57,950 bases of DNA from NCBI GenBank assembly GCA_027451445.1, contig DAIDJG010000227.1:1-57950 (forward strand), given 5' to 3'. The DNA comes from Singulisphaera sp. GTDB taxonomy: Bacteria; Planctomycetota; Planctomycetia; Isosphaerales; Isosphaeraceae. Made by a program: the position numbers and the translations under genes. Under the pieces are notes generated by a model, which saw nothing but the letters and a program-made list of their open reading frames with translations, did no database searches and was not told where the DNA came from. Below, one piece after another: positions 1 to 10,300 of the stretch. The first letter of the stretch is position 1, and the number at the start of each line of letters is the position of its first letter.

Positions 1-1134
1 GAGCTCCTCGGTCATGCGATTGAAGGCGGAGCCCAGCTTGCCGATCTCGTCGCGTGAGGTGATTTCGCAGCGCGCGGCGAGGTCCCCCGCGGCAACCGCC
101 GACGCCGATCGGGCAAGCCGGCGGATCGGGCGCGAAAACTGGCGGGCGATCAGGTTGGAAACCACCAGCCCAATCGCGAGCGCGGCTGCCGCCAGGCCAA
201 GCAGCAACCTGCGCAAGCGGTCGACCGGCAAGTCGGCCTCGGCCGCGTCGATCTTGGCGATCAGTCCCCAGCCCGCGGCCTGACCTTCGACACCGGCGGG
301 ACGAAACGACACCCAGACCTCGTGGCCGCGATAGTCTTCGGTTTTGACGAATCCGAAGCGGCCGGCGACGGCGAGGTCGAGCGCGGACTGCCGGCCGATG
401 GGCAGCTCGGTGGCGCGCGGGCCCAGCCGGGGGGGCGAAATCAGGCGAATCCGCGTGCCCTCGCGCACGCCGGCCAGCACCTCGCCGGTCTCGTCCAGGC
501 CGCGGGGGTCGATCAGAAACTCGATGGTGGGTCCGAAGTCCGCGACCAGGTGCACCGTGCCGAGCAGCTTGCCTTCCGCGCCTCGGATCTCGGCACGAAA
601 GGGCGCTGCGTAGAGCTCGCCCACCCTGCGCGGGGCGAGCGGAGGCTCCGCGCTATCCCCACTCCCACGCCCCGTGGCGAATGCGTTCATGAAGTCCTCC
701 GCGCCAACCGCGGCCGGACGATCTCCCTCGTCGTCTTCGATCCAGACCGCCAGCGTGCCGGACGCGGCGTCCTTCGCCGTTTCCAGAATCGCGTCGGCCT
801 CCGCGCGGAAACGCTCCGGATTCAAGATGCCGCTGGCACGCTGGGCCATGAGCTGGCGCAGCCGGGCACGCTTGCCAAGCTCCTGAGCCTGCTCGCTCCG
901 CTGCCGCAGGCTCGACGTCAACATCTCCTGGCGATCCGCCGCGATGGTCGAAAGCCGGGACTCGATTTGTTCCCGAAGAATCAGGCTCGTTGCCGCATAG
1001 GCCGTGAAGATCAACACCCCCCCCACAAGGGCCACGGTCACGCCCACAAAGCCCGTCAGCTTCCAAACGATGGACGCCGCGAACCGAGGCCAGAGCGGCC
1101 AGCGCGGCTCGGTGAGAACCTCGGCGGAGTCCAT
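1..1134 (-). CDS. HAMP-domain membrane sensor (cut by window edge)
   Basis: The frame is open for 378 codons from ATG at 1134 to base 1, so the C-terminus lies outside the window. Seen: a hydrophobic segment at about residues 27-50, a ~255-residue region likely outside the membrane (a sensing domain such as dCache is inferred), a second transmembrane segment at about 310-329, and a HAMP-like linker from 330 with 'SRPIRRLARS', 'AAGDLAAR' and 'DEIGKLGSAFNRM'. This layout is that of a transmembrane signal receptor. The missing output domain could be a histidine kinase, guanylate cyclase or chemotaxis-type module. It lies 36 bp downstream of the GH127 gene on the same strand, so the two may be co-transcribed. 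Confidence 0.8.
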   Translation of the reverse strand, partial: MDSAEVLTEPRWPLWPRFAASIVWKLTGFVGVTVALVGGVLIFTAYAATSLILREQIESRLSTIAADRQEMLTSSLRQRSEQAQELGKRARLRQLMAQRASGILNPERFRAEADAILETAKDAASGTLAVWIEDDEGDRPAAVGAEDFMNAFATGRGSGDSAEPPLAPRRVGELYAAPFRAEIRGAEGKLLGTVHLVADFGPTIEFLIDPRGLDETGEVLAGVREGTRIRLISPPRLGPRATELPIGRQSALDLAVAGRFGFVKTEDYRGHEVWVSFRPAGVEGQAAGWGLIAKIDAAEADLPVDRLRRLLLGLAAAALAIGLVVSNLIARQFSRPIRRLARSASAVAAGDLAARCEITSRDEIGKLGSAFNRMTEEL

Positions 1135-1170
1135 GGCGTCCGTCCTCTCCAGCCCAGAAGCGCCTGGGGG

Positions 1171-3210
1171 TCAGGGCGATTTCAGCACGGGGAACTCGGC
1201 GATGCGCAGATCCGTGGCGCCGAACGGCATGAGCGTGATCTCCTCCTCGAGCGGCGATTCGCTGGCCACGGGAGACGCAGGCGGCGCCGCGGCCGCGCCC
1301 TTCTCCATGCCCCAGCTTCGCAGCCGCCTGGCCTTCACGCGGGCCACGAGCGGCACCCCCGCCTCCGAAAACGGGCGCGTGCTCACAATCCGTTCCTCGA
1401 CCCGCACGGAACGCTCGGGATGCGCACCGTCGATCGCAAGGGCATAATTCCACGGCGATCTGGGATAGACCTCCCAGTCGCTATAGGGCAATCCCGGCCG
1501 GTTGCGGAATCGGCGCCATTCGGGCTCGATCGCCAGGGCGAGCACGAGCGGCCCGCGCTCGATCGCCACCGCCCCTCTGGGTCGATTGGTAACGCGGATC
1601 GTCATGGGAAACTCAATCGTCAGCCTACGCTCGCCCTCCCACGCCAATCCCGATGGCTTCGAATCGCCTTTGACCGCCGCGGGCAGCCGCTGGTACGCCG
1701 CCTTGCCTGGTTGCGACACGCCCGGCACCACGACGTCTCCCGGCAACGTCAAGGTAAGCCCCTCGCCCGCTAGGATGCGCGTGCCCGCGGCCCAGCCGGG
1801 TATCCGCAGCCAGAGCGGGAACACCACCGGCTTCGAGACCGTGACCGCGAGCGTCACCTGGCCGCGGAATGGATAGGCGGTGTCGACGTCGATCTTCACC
1901 TTCGCATCCTGGATCGTCGTCTCGACATGGCAAGGCGCGTAGGCCGCGACCGCAAGACCGCCATCAGCCGTCTTCATCCAGAGATGCTCGACCAGCTTGG
2001 GCCAGCCCTGGTGCATGTTCGCCGTGCAGCAGCCGAAATTGGGCTCGAGGCCGTAAAGGTTTGACTCCGGGCCGTTGCTGCCGAACGGGTGCGCGCCCTT
2101 CGCCGTGCAGATCACTTGATTGCATTGTTGATCATATTGGTGTGCATTCATGTCTTTCTTGAACGTGGCCGGCAGCGCGTTGTACGCCAGTTTCTCGAGC
2201 CGATCGCCCAGCCCAGGATCGCCGCTCGCCGCCAGGGCGAGCTCGAGCGAGTACATCTCTTCCACCACGGTGCAGAGCTCGGTTCCGCGCGAGGGCGAAA
2301 GGCCGGCCAGGTGTTCGTCGCAAGAAAACATGCCCGTGGCCTGGCCGTGGAAGCGGTCAAGCGCCTCAAGCATGGCATGGATCGAGCCCAGGTCAGCCGC
2401 GTCGCCGCTGTGGCGGAAGCGCATCGGCCCGTATTTGAGCCCCATGGCGGTGTTCACGCCGTGGCTTTCCATCTGATAACGGCCGTCGACCGCGGCTGTA
2501 TCCTTGAAGGGCTCGTAGCGGGCGCGCCAGTTGTAGCTTTGCTTGAACATCTTTTGTGAGAGCTCGAGCAGCCAGGCTTCGTGCGTGCGCTCGTAAAGCC
2601 AGTCGAGTGTGACCGTGAAGTCCGCCGCGCGATACTGGGCCCACGAATAGAGTGGCGTCGCGTTGGTCACCTGGTCGATCTTGCGGCAGCATTTGACGAG
2701 CGCGGGGATGATCCGGGGGTCGCCGGTCGCTTCCTGGTACTGCGTGAGCGCCTTGAAAAGGGGAAAGAGCGGCCAGACGTCGTAGGGCTTGTGTTTCTGG
2801 CTGTCGCCGATGGGGCCAAGCCAGCCATCGGGCTGCTGCCGCGCGAGGATGGCGTCGACGGCCTTTTTGGCCTTGGCCTTGAGCGCGGCATCGTCGAGCA
2901 GAAAGGCCAGGGGCACGATGCCGTCGAGCCAGTAGGGCACGCGCTCCCATCCCTCCGCGTTGCCGCCGAACCATGCGCTCGCCTTGATGTCGGGCCAGAA
3001 CTCGTCAACATGGCCTGAGAGGCCGTTCGCCTGGATGCGAAGCTGATCTTCCAGCCAGCCCGCGGGCTTGATTGTGCCCAGCGGCAAGGGTGTGAAGGCG
3101 GCGGGATGGAGCCTCGGCGCCTGGACGGCTGCATCGTCCCCCCGCGCCGGGGCAACGCCTGCAACGGCGATTGCCGCCATGAGAATCGCGCTTGAAACCC
3201 ACGATCGCAT
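1171..3210 (-). CDS. Secreted GH127 (DUF1680) beta-L-arabinofuranosidase-like glycosidase
   Basis: 679 aa. The first 24 residues form a signal peptide ('MRSWVSSAILMAAIAVAG'), so the enzyme is probably periplasmic or exported. The body matches the (alpha/alpha)6-barrel family GH127. 'GTELCTVVEEMYS' supplies the Glu-x-Cys metal/acid region, and 'FGCCTANMHQGW' supplies the paired cysteines, one of which is the nucleophile in characterised GH127 enzymes next to a zinc site. Family members release L-arabinofuranose from plant or microbial glycans. The start at 3210 is chosen over an upstream in-frame start because GGGAGGA lies about 9 nt before it and the signal peptide begins there. The exact sugar is not inferable. 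The length is normal for the family. Confidence 0.85.
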   Translation of the reverse strand: MRSWVSSAILMAAIAVAGVAPARGDDAAVQAPRLHPAAFTPLPLGTIKPAGWLEDQLRIQANGLSGHVDEFWPDIKASAWFGGNAEGWERVPYWLDGIVPLAFLLDDAALKAKAKKAVDAILARQQPDGWLGPIGDSQKHKPYDVWPLFPLFKALTQYQEATGDPRIIPALVKCCRKIDQVTNATPLYSWAQYRAADFTVTLDWLYERTHEAWLLELSQKMFKQSYNWRARYEPFKDTAAVDGRYQMESHGVNTAMGLKYGPMRFRHSGDAADLGSIHAMLEALDRFHGQATGMFSCDEHLAGLSPSRGTELCTVVEEMYSLELALAASGDPGLGDRLEKLAYNALPATFKKDMNAHQYDQQCNQVICTAKGAHPFGSNGPESNLYGLEPNFGCCTANMHQGWPKLVEHLWMKTADGGLAVAAYAPCHVETTIQDAKVKIDVDTAYPFRGQVTLAVTVSKPVVFPLWLRIPGWAAGTRILAGEGLTLTLPGDVVVPGVSQPGKAAYQRLPAAVKGDSKPSGLAWEGERRLTIEFPMTIRVTNRPRGAVAIERGPLVLALAIEPEWRRFRNRPGLPYSDWEVYPRSPWNYALAIDGAHPERSVRVEERIVSTRPFSEAGVPLVARVKARRLRSWGMEKGAAAAPPASPVASESPLEEEITLMPFGATDLRIAEFPVLKSP

Positions 3211-3358
3211 CGGATGATCCTCCCTGGACCTTGCTGCGCGCGGGTCGATCCTCGCACGAGGCATCGCGCGGGCAAGATCGGGATTTTACCCGGAAAATGC
3301 CCCCAGCCGCGACATCGACCTCGCACACGCCAGGGAGGGCGCGCGTGCCAGGTTTAGG

Positions 3359-4138
3359 TCAAGGATCGATGTTTGAGTTTCGCAAGATGAAGGCCACGTT
3401 CGCCGCGTAGATCTGGGCATGGATTGTGACGATCGCTTTCCCCTGGCTGATGACTCCTCGGGTGCGTTTCCCGCTCGGGATGTACTGGATATGCATCGTT
3501 CCCACGGCGTACGCTTCGTCGTACACGCCGGCGCTCGCATTCACGTCGATGGAGACGGTGGGGAAGTTGTTGGGCCGGCCGCCCCGGTCGACGTTTTGCT
3601 GCGGTGCTGCCACGTCCAGGCCGAGCACCGTGTTCGAGTTCAGGTTCCGATCAAAGATCGCCACGACGCCGCCCACGGGTTTGGAAGGATCCCTGGGGGT
3701 GACAAACAGGCCCTGGAAGTCCGAATGCAGCATCGTATTGGCCGTGCCCGCAGCCGAGATGAAGATCTGGTTCGCCTCATCGCTTGTGCGGCCTGCGCCC
3801 ACCATGTAGGTTCCCACGAAGCGGGCCTTGAATTGCTCGCGCTTGATCTCGCGCCTGGTCAAGGTGCCCGTGGGAGCGAGCGCCATGTTGTTGATCGTGC
3901 CGTTGGGATTGAGCAAGGGTCCCTGATTCGAGGGAATGGCGATCGATTGTGTCGAAAAGGTCACGGCCGGGCTCGCCGGTCCCTGCGCGAGTGCAACGAC
4001 CGCCTTGTGCCCCGCCGCGAGACTGTTGGCCGCCATCAAATCCGTGTAAACCGAGAGCAGGTTCCGCGTCTCGAGCGCCTGAGGCGCGGGCTTGAGCGCG
4101 CGTGCTCGGCGAATTCGATCGCGATCGCGTGATTCCAT
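3359..4138 (-). CDS. Planctomycete exported protein with LExRxLLS N-terminal motif
   Basis: 259 aa of unknown function. A basic N-terminus (RDRDRIRRARALKPAPQ) is followed by 'ALETRNLLSVYTDLMAAN'. This 'LE-x-R-x-LLS' motif is a recognised hallmark of large numbers of exported or surface proteins in Planctomycetes and is the best single taxonomic clue in the window. The rest is a beta-rich, low-cysteine sequence with no enzyme motif that I recognise; the segment 'VVAIFDRNLNSNTVLGLDV' suggests a surface fold. It ends 148 bp before the GH127 start and begins 35 bp after the TolC-type gene, on the same strand. Confidence 0.7.
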   Translation of the reverse strand: MESRDRDRIRRARALKPAPQALETRNLLSVYTDLMAANSLAAGHKAVVALAQGPASPAVTFSTQSIAIPSNQGPLLNPNGTINNMALAPTGTLTRREIKREQFKARFVGTYMVGAGRTSDEANQIFISAAGTANTMLHSDFQGLFVTPRDPSKPVGGVVAIFDRNLNSNTVLGLDVAAPQQNVDRGGRPNNFPTVSIDVNASAGVYDEAYAVGTMHIQYIPSGKRTRGVISQGKAIVTIHAQIYAANVAFILRNSNIDP

Positions 4139-4172
4139 CTGCCTCTCTCCGGGATTCGACGCGGCTTTCCGC

Positions 4173-5816
4173 CTAGGGTACGATCCGCCGACCCACGACC
4201 GTGTTGAGCGCGAGCATGCTCCGCCGGTGGCGGATCGCAGTATCCAGAAACTGCTTGATCGCCTGGTTGAATTCGAGCTGTGCGTTCAGGTAGTCGACGA
4301 TGCTCGTTGCGCCCGCCAGGTAGCGCTTCTGGGCGTCATCGCGCGACTCTCTTGCACGTGGTATGACCTGTTCCTCAAGCGCGCGCACCTCGCGCTTTGA
4401 GACCTCGTATTCCAGTATCGCGGCTTCCACGTCGTACGCGACCTGGCGCTCGAGATCCTGGAGCTGAACCGCGGTCTGGTCGACGTTGATCCGCGCGCGC
4501 TGAATCCCACCCTGGTTCCGGTTGAAGACGGGGAGCGGCACGGTCACGCCGAGCGCCCAGGAGTACTGGCCCTTGAGCCCGTAAGGCGAATTATCCTGGA
4601 ACGTGTAAGGCTGCCACAACAAATAAACATCGTTATACGCATTGGCCCGCGCCAGCTTGACATCCGCTTCCGCGCGCTTGAGGCCGAGCCGAAACGAGGC
4701 CAGATCGGGGCGGTCCAGCAGCGCGATCTTGCGCAGGTCCTCGCGGGGCGGTAGCGCCGATACCGTATCCCGGATGCTGCCCCGCAACTCCAGGGGCGCG
4801 AGCTCCTCGATCTTGAGATTGAGAATCGAGCCCAGATCCAGCTTTGCCTTCCTGTACGCGGACTCGGCGTCGACCAGCCCCAGCCGGCTCGTCTGGAGCT
4901 GGATCCGCACCCGATTGAGATCGGTGCGCGTGATCTCACCGCGCTCGAAGAGGCGCTCGTTGCGAATCGCGAGCGCCTCGAGCCCCTCGACGCTCTTGCG
5001 CGAAAATCGAACCGTTTGCCGCGCCGCAAGCGCGGTCACATAGGCGGTGTAGACGTCGTCGATGCGCTGGCGGATCGCATCCTGATACTGAGCTTCGAGC
5101 ACGCGCTCGGCGTGCGCGGCAACCTGCGTCCGTGCCTGCCGCTTGTGCGACACGTCAAGCGGGAACGTCACGTTGGTGTCGTACTGGCTCGGGCCGCCTG
5201 GCGCGGAACGCGAAAACCGCGTTCCCGAGCCAGGGTACTCGAGAAGCTGACCGTCCTGATAGAAGATCGGATTGGCCCGCAGGCTGGCCTGGAGGATATC
5301 CGCGCGTGCCATGGGAATCTCGTAGAACTTCGCCTTCAAATCGAGGCTGCGTTCCAGAGTGATCGCGATGGCTTGATCGAGCGTAAGCCCGTTCGTGGGG
5401 CCGTCGTCGTCGGTGTTTGGAATGTCGAGCGTGCCATACAGTGGCGCGGATTCGCTGGTCACGGGCTGCTGTGCGGGCGCAGAGATCGACACCTGGTCCG
5501 CCGTGGGCCCAGGGCCGGACGCCGGCGTGGCGATCGTGGTGGGAATACCCTTGGGATTGGTCGTGCCCGGTCGGCCGCCCAGGATCCCTCCCGTTCCCGG
5601 CTGATTGATCAGGGTGCCGCCGCCGCTCCCAGGCGCATCCCCAAGCATCGACCCAGGTGCGCCCGGCGGTCGCGCCTCACCCGAATCGATCGTGGGCGCC
5701 TGCGCATGCGATCCGGTCGTCCAGCCAAGGACCAGCCAGCCGAGTACCACGGCGGTCGCCGCGCCTCGTATTCCACTCGATCGAGCTGCGCCGACTGCCA
5801 TCCCTGGCATGTGCAT
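4173..5816 (-). CDS. TolC-family outer-membrane efflux protein (CusC/CzcC-like)
   Basis: Up to 547 aa. A signal-like N-terminus (hydrophobic 'AATAVVLGWLVLGW' then 'SHAQA') and a ~100-residue Pro/Gly-rich linker precede the outer-membrane factor domain. In that domain 'LTLDQAIAITLERSLDLKAK' begins the first helical repeat and long amphipathic helices run to the end, including 'YLAGATSIVDYLNAQLEFNQ' and a C-terminal 'RHRRSMLALNTVVG'. Trimers of such proteins form the exit duct of tripartite pumps. It is the third gene of an efflux operon, 173 bp after the adaptor gene. An ATG at 5810 has better spacing to GAGGA than the one at 5816; either may be used. Confidence 0.85.
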   Translation of the reverse strand: MHMPGMAVGAARSSGIRGAATAVVLGWLVLGWTTGSHAQAPTIDSGEARPPGAPGSMLGDAPGSGGGTLINQPGTGGILGGRPGTTNPKGIPTTIATPASGPGPTADQVSISAPAQQPVTSESAPLYGTLDIPNTDDDGPTNGLTLDQAIAITLERSLDLKAKFYEIPMARADILQASLRANPIFYQDGQLLEYPGSGTRFSRSAPGGPSQYDTNVTFPLDVSHKRQARTQVAAHAERVLEAQYQDAIRQRIDDVYTAYVTALAARQTVRFSRKSVEGLEALAIRNERLFERGEITRTDLNRVRIQLQTSRLGLVDAESAYRKAKLDLGSILNLKIEELAPLELRGSIRDTVSALPPREDLRKIALLDRPDLASFRLGLKRAEADVKLARANAYNDVYLLWQPYTFQDNSPYGLKGQYSWALGVTVPLPVFNRNQGGIQRARINVDQTAVQLQDLERQVAYDVEAAILEYEVSKREVRALEEQVIPRARESRDDAQKRYLAGATSIVDYLNAQLEFNQAIKQFLDTAIRHRRSMLALNTVVGRRIVP

Positions 5817-5989
5817 TCCTCGTTCGGCGGCCAGTCGACGCTGCGATCAGAGCGTCACCACGGCAAATCCCCAGGTCCGAAAACCCCACGGAATTGATCA
5901 TCGGCAGCGGACCCGCTTAACCTGTAATTTGAGTTGAATCGATGCAAAACTTACAGGTTCCCCAGGCATCGCATTTTGCCTGCGGGCTC

Positions 5990-7354
5990 TCAGTGAACGC
6001 CTGGCCCGGCAACAACGTGCGTCGCACGCGTGGCAAATGTGGCGTGCACGTCATCCTGTAGGCTCAGCAAAGCGCCTTCGGCCATCACGCGGTCCTCGTA
6101 CATTTGCTCCAGAATGAGGGCGCCGATCGCCACAACCTGCTCGCCAGGCTCGAGGCCCCGGTGGTCTTCCGCCGGCTCGGCCACGATGACAATGTCATTG
6201 CTCTCCTTGGCCACGAAGATCTGCCGCCGTTCGAATGCGATGTCCGGGCCCGGCTTCTTGATAAAGACGTAATCGAGCCGGTCGACGGAGACCATGGCCG
6301 AGCGTGGGATCACGGTGCGCCCCGGGCGGGATGGGATCTCGAGCATCATGCGCACGAACATGCCGGCCTTGAAGCGTCCCTCTGGATTTTCGATCGTGGT
6401 GCGGAACTTGGCCGAGCGCGATTCAGGATCGATGGCCTTGTCGATGTAATCGATCTTGGCGTGGGTGCGCTTGTCGGAGAAGGGAAACACGACGGTCAGG
6501 TTCTGATCTTTCTCGACCTTCTCGGCGTCGAGCTCGCTGACGCCTCCGCGCACCCAGAGATGGTCGAGCGGCGTGATGGTGAGGAGCGGCGGATCGGTCG
6601 CGGTGTAGAAGTTGCCGGCCACGGCCGAGCGGGTGACGACCATCCCTTTCGCGCGCGAACGCAGCGTCATGCGCGCCTTCTGCACACCGTCTTCCGACTT
6701 TGCCGCTTCAATCTCCTTTTCGGTCAGCCCGTAGACGAGCAGCTTATCCTTCGTGAGCTTCATCTTGAGACGGCTCTGGGCCTCGTCATTCTGAATCTCG
6801 ATCAGGTCCTTGCGCGGGAGGGTGTCTTCCTTGGCGAGCGGGGTCTTGTATTCGAGCACCTTGTGATCGCGCTCCCACTGGCTGACGGCGGCCTCATAGT
6901 TGCTCTTTGCCTCGGCCAGATCCGCGCTGAAGAGCTCGACCAGGGGATCACCAACCTCGACGCTCGAGCCCAGGTCGACCAGTACGCGATCGACCCGGCA
7001 GTCGAACTGCGAGCGGACGACCGTCACCTTCGCTGGGTCGTAGTCGGTCACGCCAAAGAGCCTGAGGGTCGTGGGGGCTTCCTGCGCCTTGACCGCGACC
7101 AGGGAAACGCCGATCGCCTGCATTTGCTTGTCGCTGAGCCGGATCGATTGATCCCAGGTTCGGCTGGCTTCTCGGGTGCGTTCCTCGAGCCAGGTTTTGT
7201 CGGGTTTGGGGCTTTCGCCCTCCTGGTTTCCCAGGCCGACCCAGTGCAGGGCGTTTGCGACACGTTCGCTCGCCCCGTGCGGGTTGAGCGCGACTGGGGC
7301 AGCCACAGCCAGCAGCACGACGAAGCCGATGCCGAACTTCCAGGCGAGCGTCAT
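5990..7354 (-). CDS. RND efflux periplasmic adaptor (CusB/CzcB-like)
   Basis: 454 aa. An N-terminal membrane anchor ('FGIGFVVLLAVAAPVAL') is followed by a lipoyl-like half motif ('VTVVRSQFDCRVDRVLVDLGSSVEVGDPL'), a coiled-coil hairpin (~residues 165-225), the second half of the barrel ('SRAKGMVVTRSAVAGNFY'), and a beta-barrel plus membrane-proximal domain with 'GRFKAGMFVRMMLEIPSRPG'. Such membrane fusion proteins join an RND pump to its outer-membrane duct. The start codon overlaps the stop of the pump gene (ATGA), so translation is coupled. No Met- or His-rich metal-binding extension is visible, so copper versus zinc/cobalt cannot be told from this protein. Confidence 0.87.
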   Translation of the reverse strand: MTLAWKFGIGFVVLLAVAAPVALNPHGASERVANALHWVGLGNQEGESPKPDKTWLEERTREASRTWDQSIRLSDKQMQAIGVSLVAVKAQEAPTTLRLFGVTDYDPAKVTVVRSQFDCRVDRVLVDLGSSVEVGDPLVELFSADLAEAKSNYEAAVSQWERDHKVLEYKTPLAKEDTLPRKDLIEIQNDEAQSRLKMKLTKDKLLVYGLTEKEIEAAKSEDGVQKARMTLRSRAKGMVVTRSAVAGNFYTATDPPLLTITPLDHLWVRGGVSELDAEKVEKDQNLTVVFPFSDKRTHAKIDYIDKAIDPESRSAKFRTTIENPEGRFKAGMFVRMMLEIPSRPGRTVIPRSAMVSVDRLDYVFIKKPGPDIAFERRQIFVAKESNDIVIVAEPAEDHRGLEPGEQVVAIGALILEQMYEDRVMAEGALLSLQDDVHATFATRATHVVAGPGVH

Positions 7355-10300
7355 GGTGTTTTCCCTTCTGCGGGGTTATCGCTGGGATGCGAGTTCGGCG
7401 CCGCGGCGTCAAGGCCGTGATCGATTCCGAGAAATCGATCCGTGTAATGCGAGCCCAGGATGAGATCCGCGGAGCATTCAGAATGGCCCGCGGGCGCGGG
7501 GAACAGGCTATAGAGCACGGGCATCAGGTAACGGGTGAGGAACAGGGTGCAGAGCATCGCGCCCACGACCACAATGGCAAGCGGCTTTTGCGCCTGCGAG
7601 CCGATGGACGTTGCAAGCGCCGCTGGCAGCAGCCCAAGCGCGGCGGTGAGCGACGTCATCACGACCGGGCGCACACGCAGCTCTGCGCCCCGCATCACCG
7701 CCTCCCGAACCGGCAGGCCAGCCGCCCGAAGCTGGTTGAAATACGAAATCAGAAGTACCCCATCCTGCACCGCCACCCCAAACACCGAAACAAAGCCCAC
7801 CGCCGCCGAGATCGAAAACGGTGTCCCGGTAATCCAAAGCGCGAGCACGCCTCCCATCGAAGCCTCGACCACGTTGACCATCACGAGCAACGAGTCCTTG
7901 AGCGAACCGAAAGCCGTGTACAGCAGACTCAGGATCAGCCCGATCGAAAGCGGCACAATCCACATCAGGCGGTGATTCGCCTCTTCCATCTGCTGGAATT
8001 CGCCCGACCAGCCGATTTCGTAACCCTGCGGCAGCCCCGCGCCATGGATGGGATCTTCCACCTTGCGCTTGGCTTCCTTGATGGTGGACGCCAGGTCGCG
8101 CCCCTCCACGCTGAACTTGATGGGGATGAAGCGGCGGTTGTTCTCGCGGTAAATATAGGCCGCGCCGGGTTTGTGGGGCTCGATGTGCGCAAGCTGTTTG
8201 AGCGGGATCCGCGCCCCAGGCTTGCCGTCCGGTCCCACCGTGTCCACCGGGATCCGGCCGATCACGTCGGGATCGTCACGCTGCGATTTCGGCAGCCGCA
8301 GCACAATCGCGAACAGCTTCTCCCCCTCCACCATCTGGGTAAAAGCGTGGCCACCCACGGCAACCTGCACCACCGCCTCGACATCCGACACGTTGATGCC
8401 GTAACGGGCGCATTCATGCCGGTCGATCTGAATCTCGAGATTCGGCTGGCCCACGATGTGGAACAGACCCGGGTTGGTAATACCCGGCACTGTCGCCAGA
8501 ATGCTCACCACACGCTGGCCCGAGCGTTCAAGCACGTCGAGGTCGTTGCCGAAAAGCTTGATCGAATTCGCCCCCTTCACGCCCGAGAGCGCTTCTTCCA
8601 CGTTGTCGCGAATCAATTGCGAGAAGTTGAAGTTGATCGAGGGGAATTCCCGGAATCGCTCGGAGAGCTCGGCCTGGATTTCCTCGCGTGTGAACGGCCG
8701 ATTCCAGAGCTTGAAGCCCAGAAATTCCACCGGCTTTGTGCGCCATTGCTCCATGGGCATCAGTGGCGCATTGAATTCAATGTTGAAGTAACTGGTCACG
8801 TCGGTGCCGTCATCGGGACGGCCGACCTGTGACATCACGCCGCGGATTTCTGGAACCGAAGCGATGACCTCGCGGAGCCGGGGCGCGATCCGCGCGGATT
8901 CGCGGAGCGTCACCGTCCGCGGCAGGATCGCCCGAATCCAGAGATTGCCTTCCTCGAGCGGGGGCATGAACTCACCCCCCAGCTTCGGAATCAGCGAGAT
9001 CGTGAAACCAAGCAGCGAGCCCATCAGCAACAGCAAGATCACGCGGTGCCGCAGCACCCGGTCGAGCATCACCAGGTAACGCAGCTTCATGATGCGGTCG
9101 ATGAACGTTTCCTTCTCTTCCATCTGGTTATGGAACAGAAGCGAGCAGAGCACCGGCGTCAGGCTCACGGCAAGCAGAAGCGCGCCACAAATCGCAAAGG
9201 CGTAGGTATTGGCCATGGGGCCAAAAAGCGCGCCTTCGGGACCCGTCATCGAAAACAGCGGGATGAATGCGCAGACAATGATCAACGTCGAGAAAAACAG
9301 CGCCCGCTCGATTTCGTGCGAGGCGTCGCTGATGCGATCGACCAGCGGGCGCGAGCGATTGGCGTTTTTCGCCGTCAGGTGCCGGAACACGTTCTCCACA
9401 ATGATCACGGAACTGTCGACGATGATGCCGAAATCCACCGCGCCGATGGACAGCAAATTGGCTGACTTGCCCTGCGTGTAAAGCACCGTTACCGAAAACA
9501 GCAAGGCCAGCGGAATCATCACCGCCACGATGCTCGCCGAAGTCACGTTGCCCAGAAAGATAAACAGAATCCCGACCACCAGCACCATGCCCACGACCAG
9601 ATTGTGGATCACGTTGTGCCGGGTGACGTTCACCAGGTCCGTGCGCTGGTTGAACACCCGGATGTGCATGCCCTTGGGGAGAAGATTGCCTGAGTTGAGC
9701 TGGTCGATCTTGGCGCGCACGGCCTCGGACGTGGGCAACGATTTCTCATACTTGCGCATGAGCACAATGCCCTCGACGACGTCGTTCTCGCCGTCACGCC
9801 CCACCAGTCCCAGCCTGGGCTGATGCCCGATCACCACCTTGGCGATCTGCTTCACATAGACAGGCATGTTGTTGTAAGTGGTGACGACGACATCCTGGAT
9901 GTCCTCGAGCTTTTCAACCTCGATCGCATAGGCGCGATCGGCGACCGCGGGGTCGAGCGAATCGACCCCCTCGCCGAGATAGCCCACCGCGCGCACATTA
10001 TGCGACTGGTTGCCAAGCTGGAGCACGTCGCCGCCGACATTGGCGTTGGATTGCGAGATGGCGTTCGTGACCATCTGCAAGGTGACGTCGTATCGCCGCA
10101 TGAGCTGGGTGTCGAGCAGCACCTGGTATTGCTTGACCGTGCCCCCGTACCCGGTCACGTCGATGACCCCTGGGACCGTCTTGAGGGCTCGGGTAAGCAC
10201 CCAGTCCTGCACGGCCTTGAGCTGGTTGAGCGTGTAGCCCGGCCCTTCGAGCACGTAGCGCACAATCTCGCCGGTGGGGCTCCAGGGTGAGAGCCCGGGG

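Noticed and set aside
322-1773. A 483-codon rightward open frame.
   Set aside because: It lies opposite a well-supported HAMP sensor and the GH127 gene; its Arg/Gly/His-rich composition is typical of an antisense frame in GC-rich DNA.
7387-8832. A 481-codon rightward open frame inside the efflux pump.
   Set aside because: The opposite strand encodes a clear RND pump with all family motifs; the rightward product is His/Arg-rich and has no domain.
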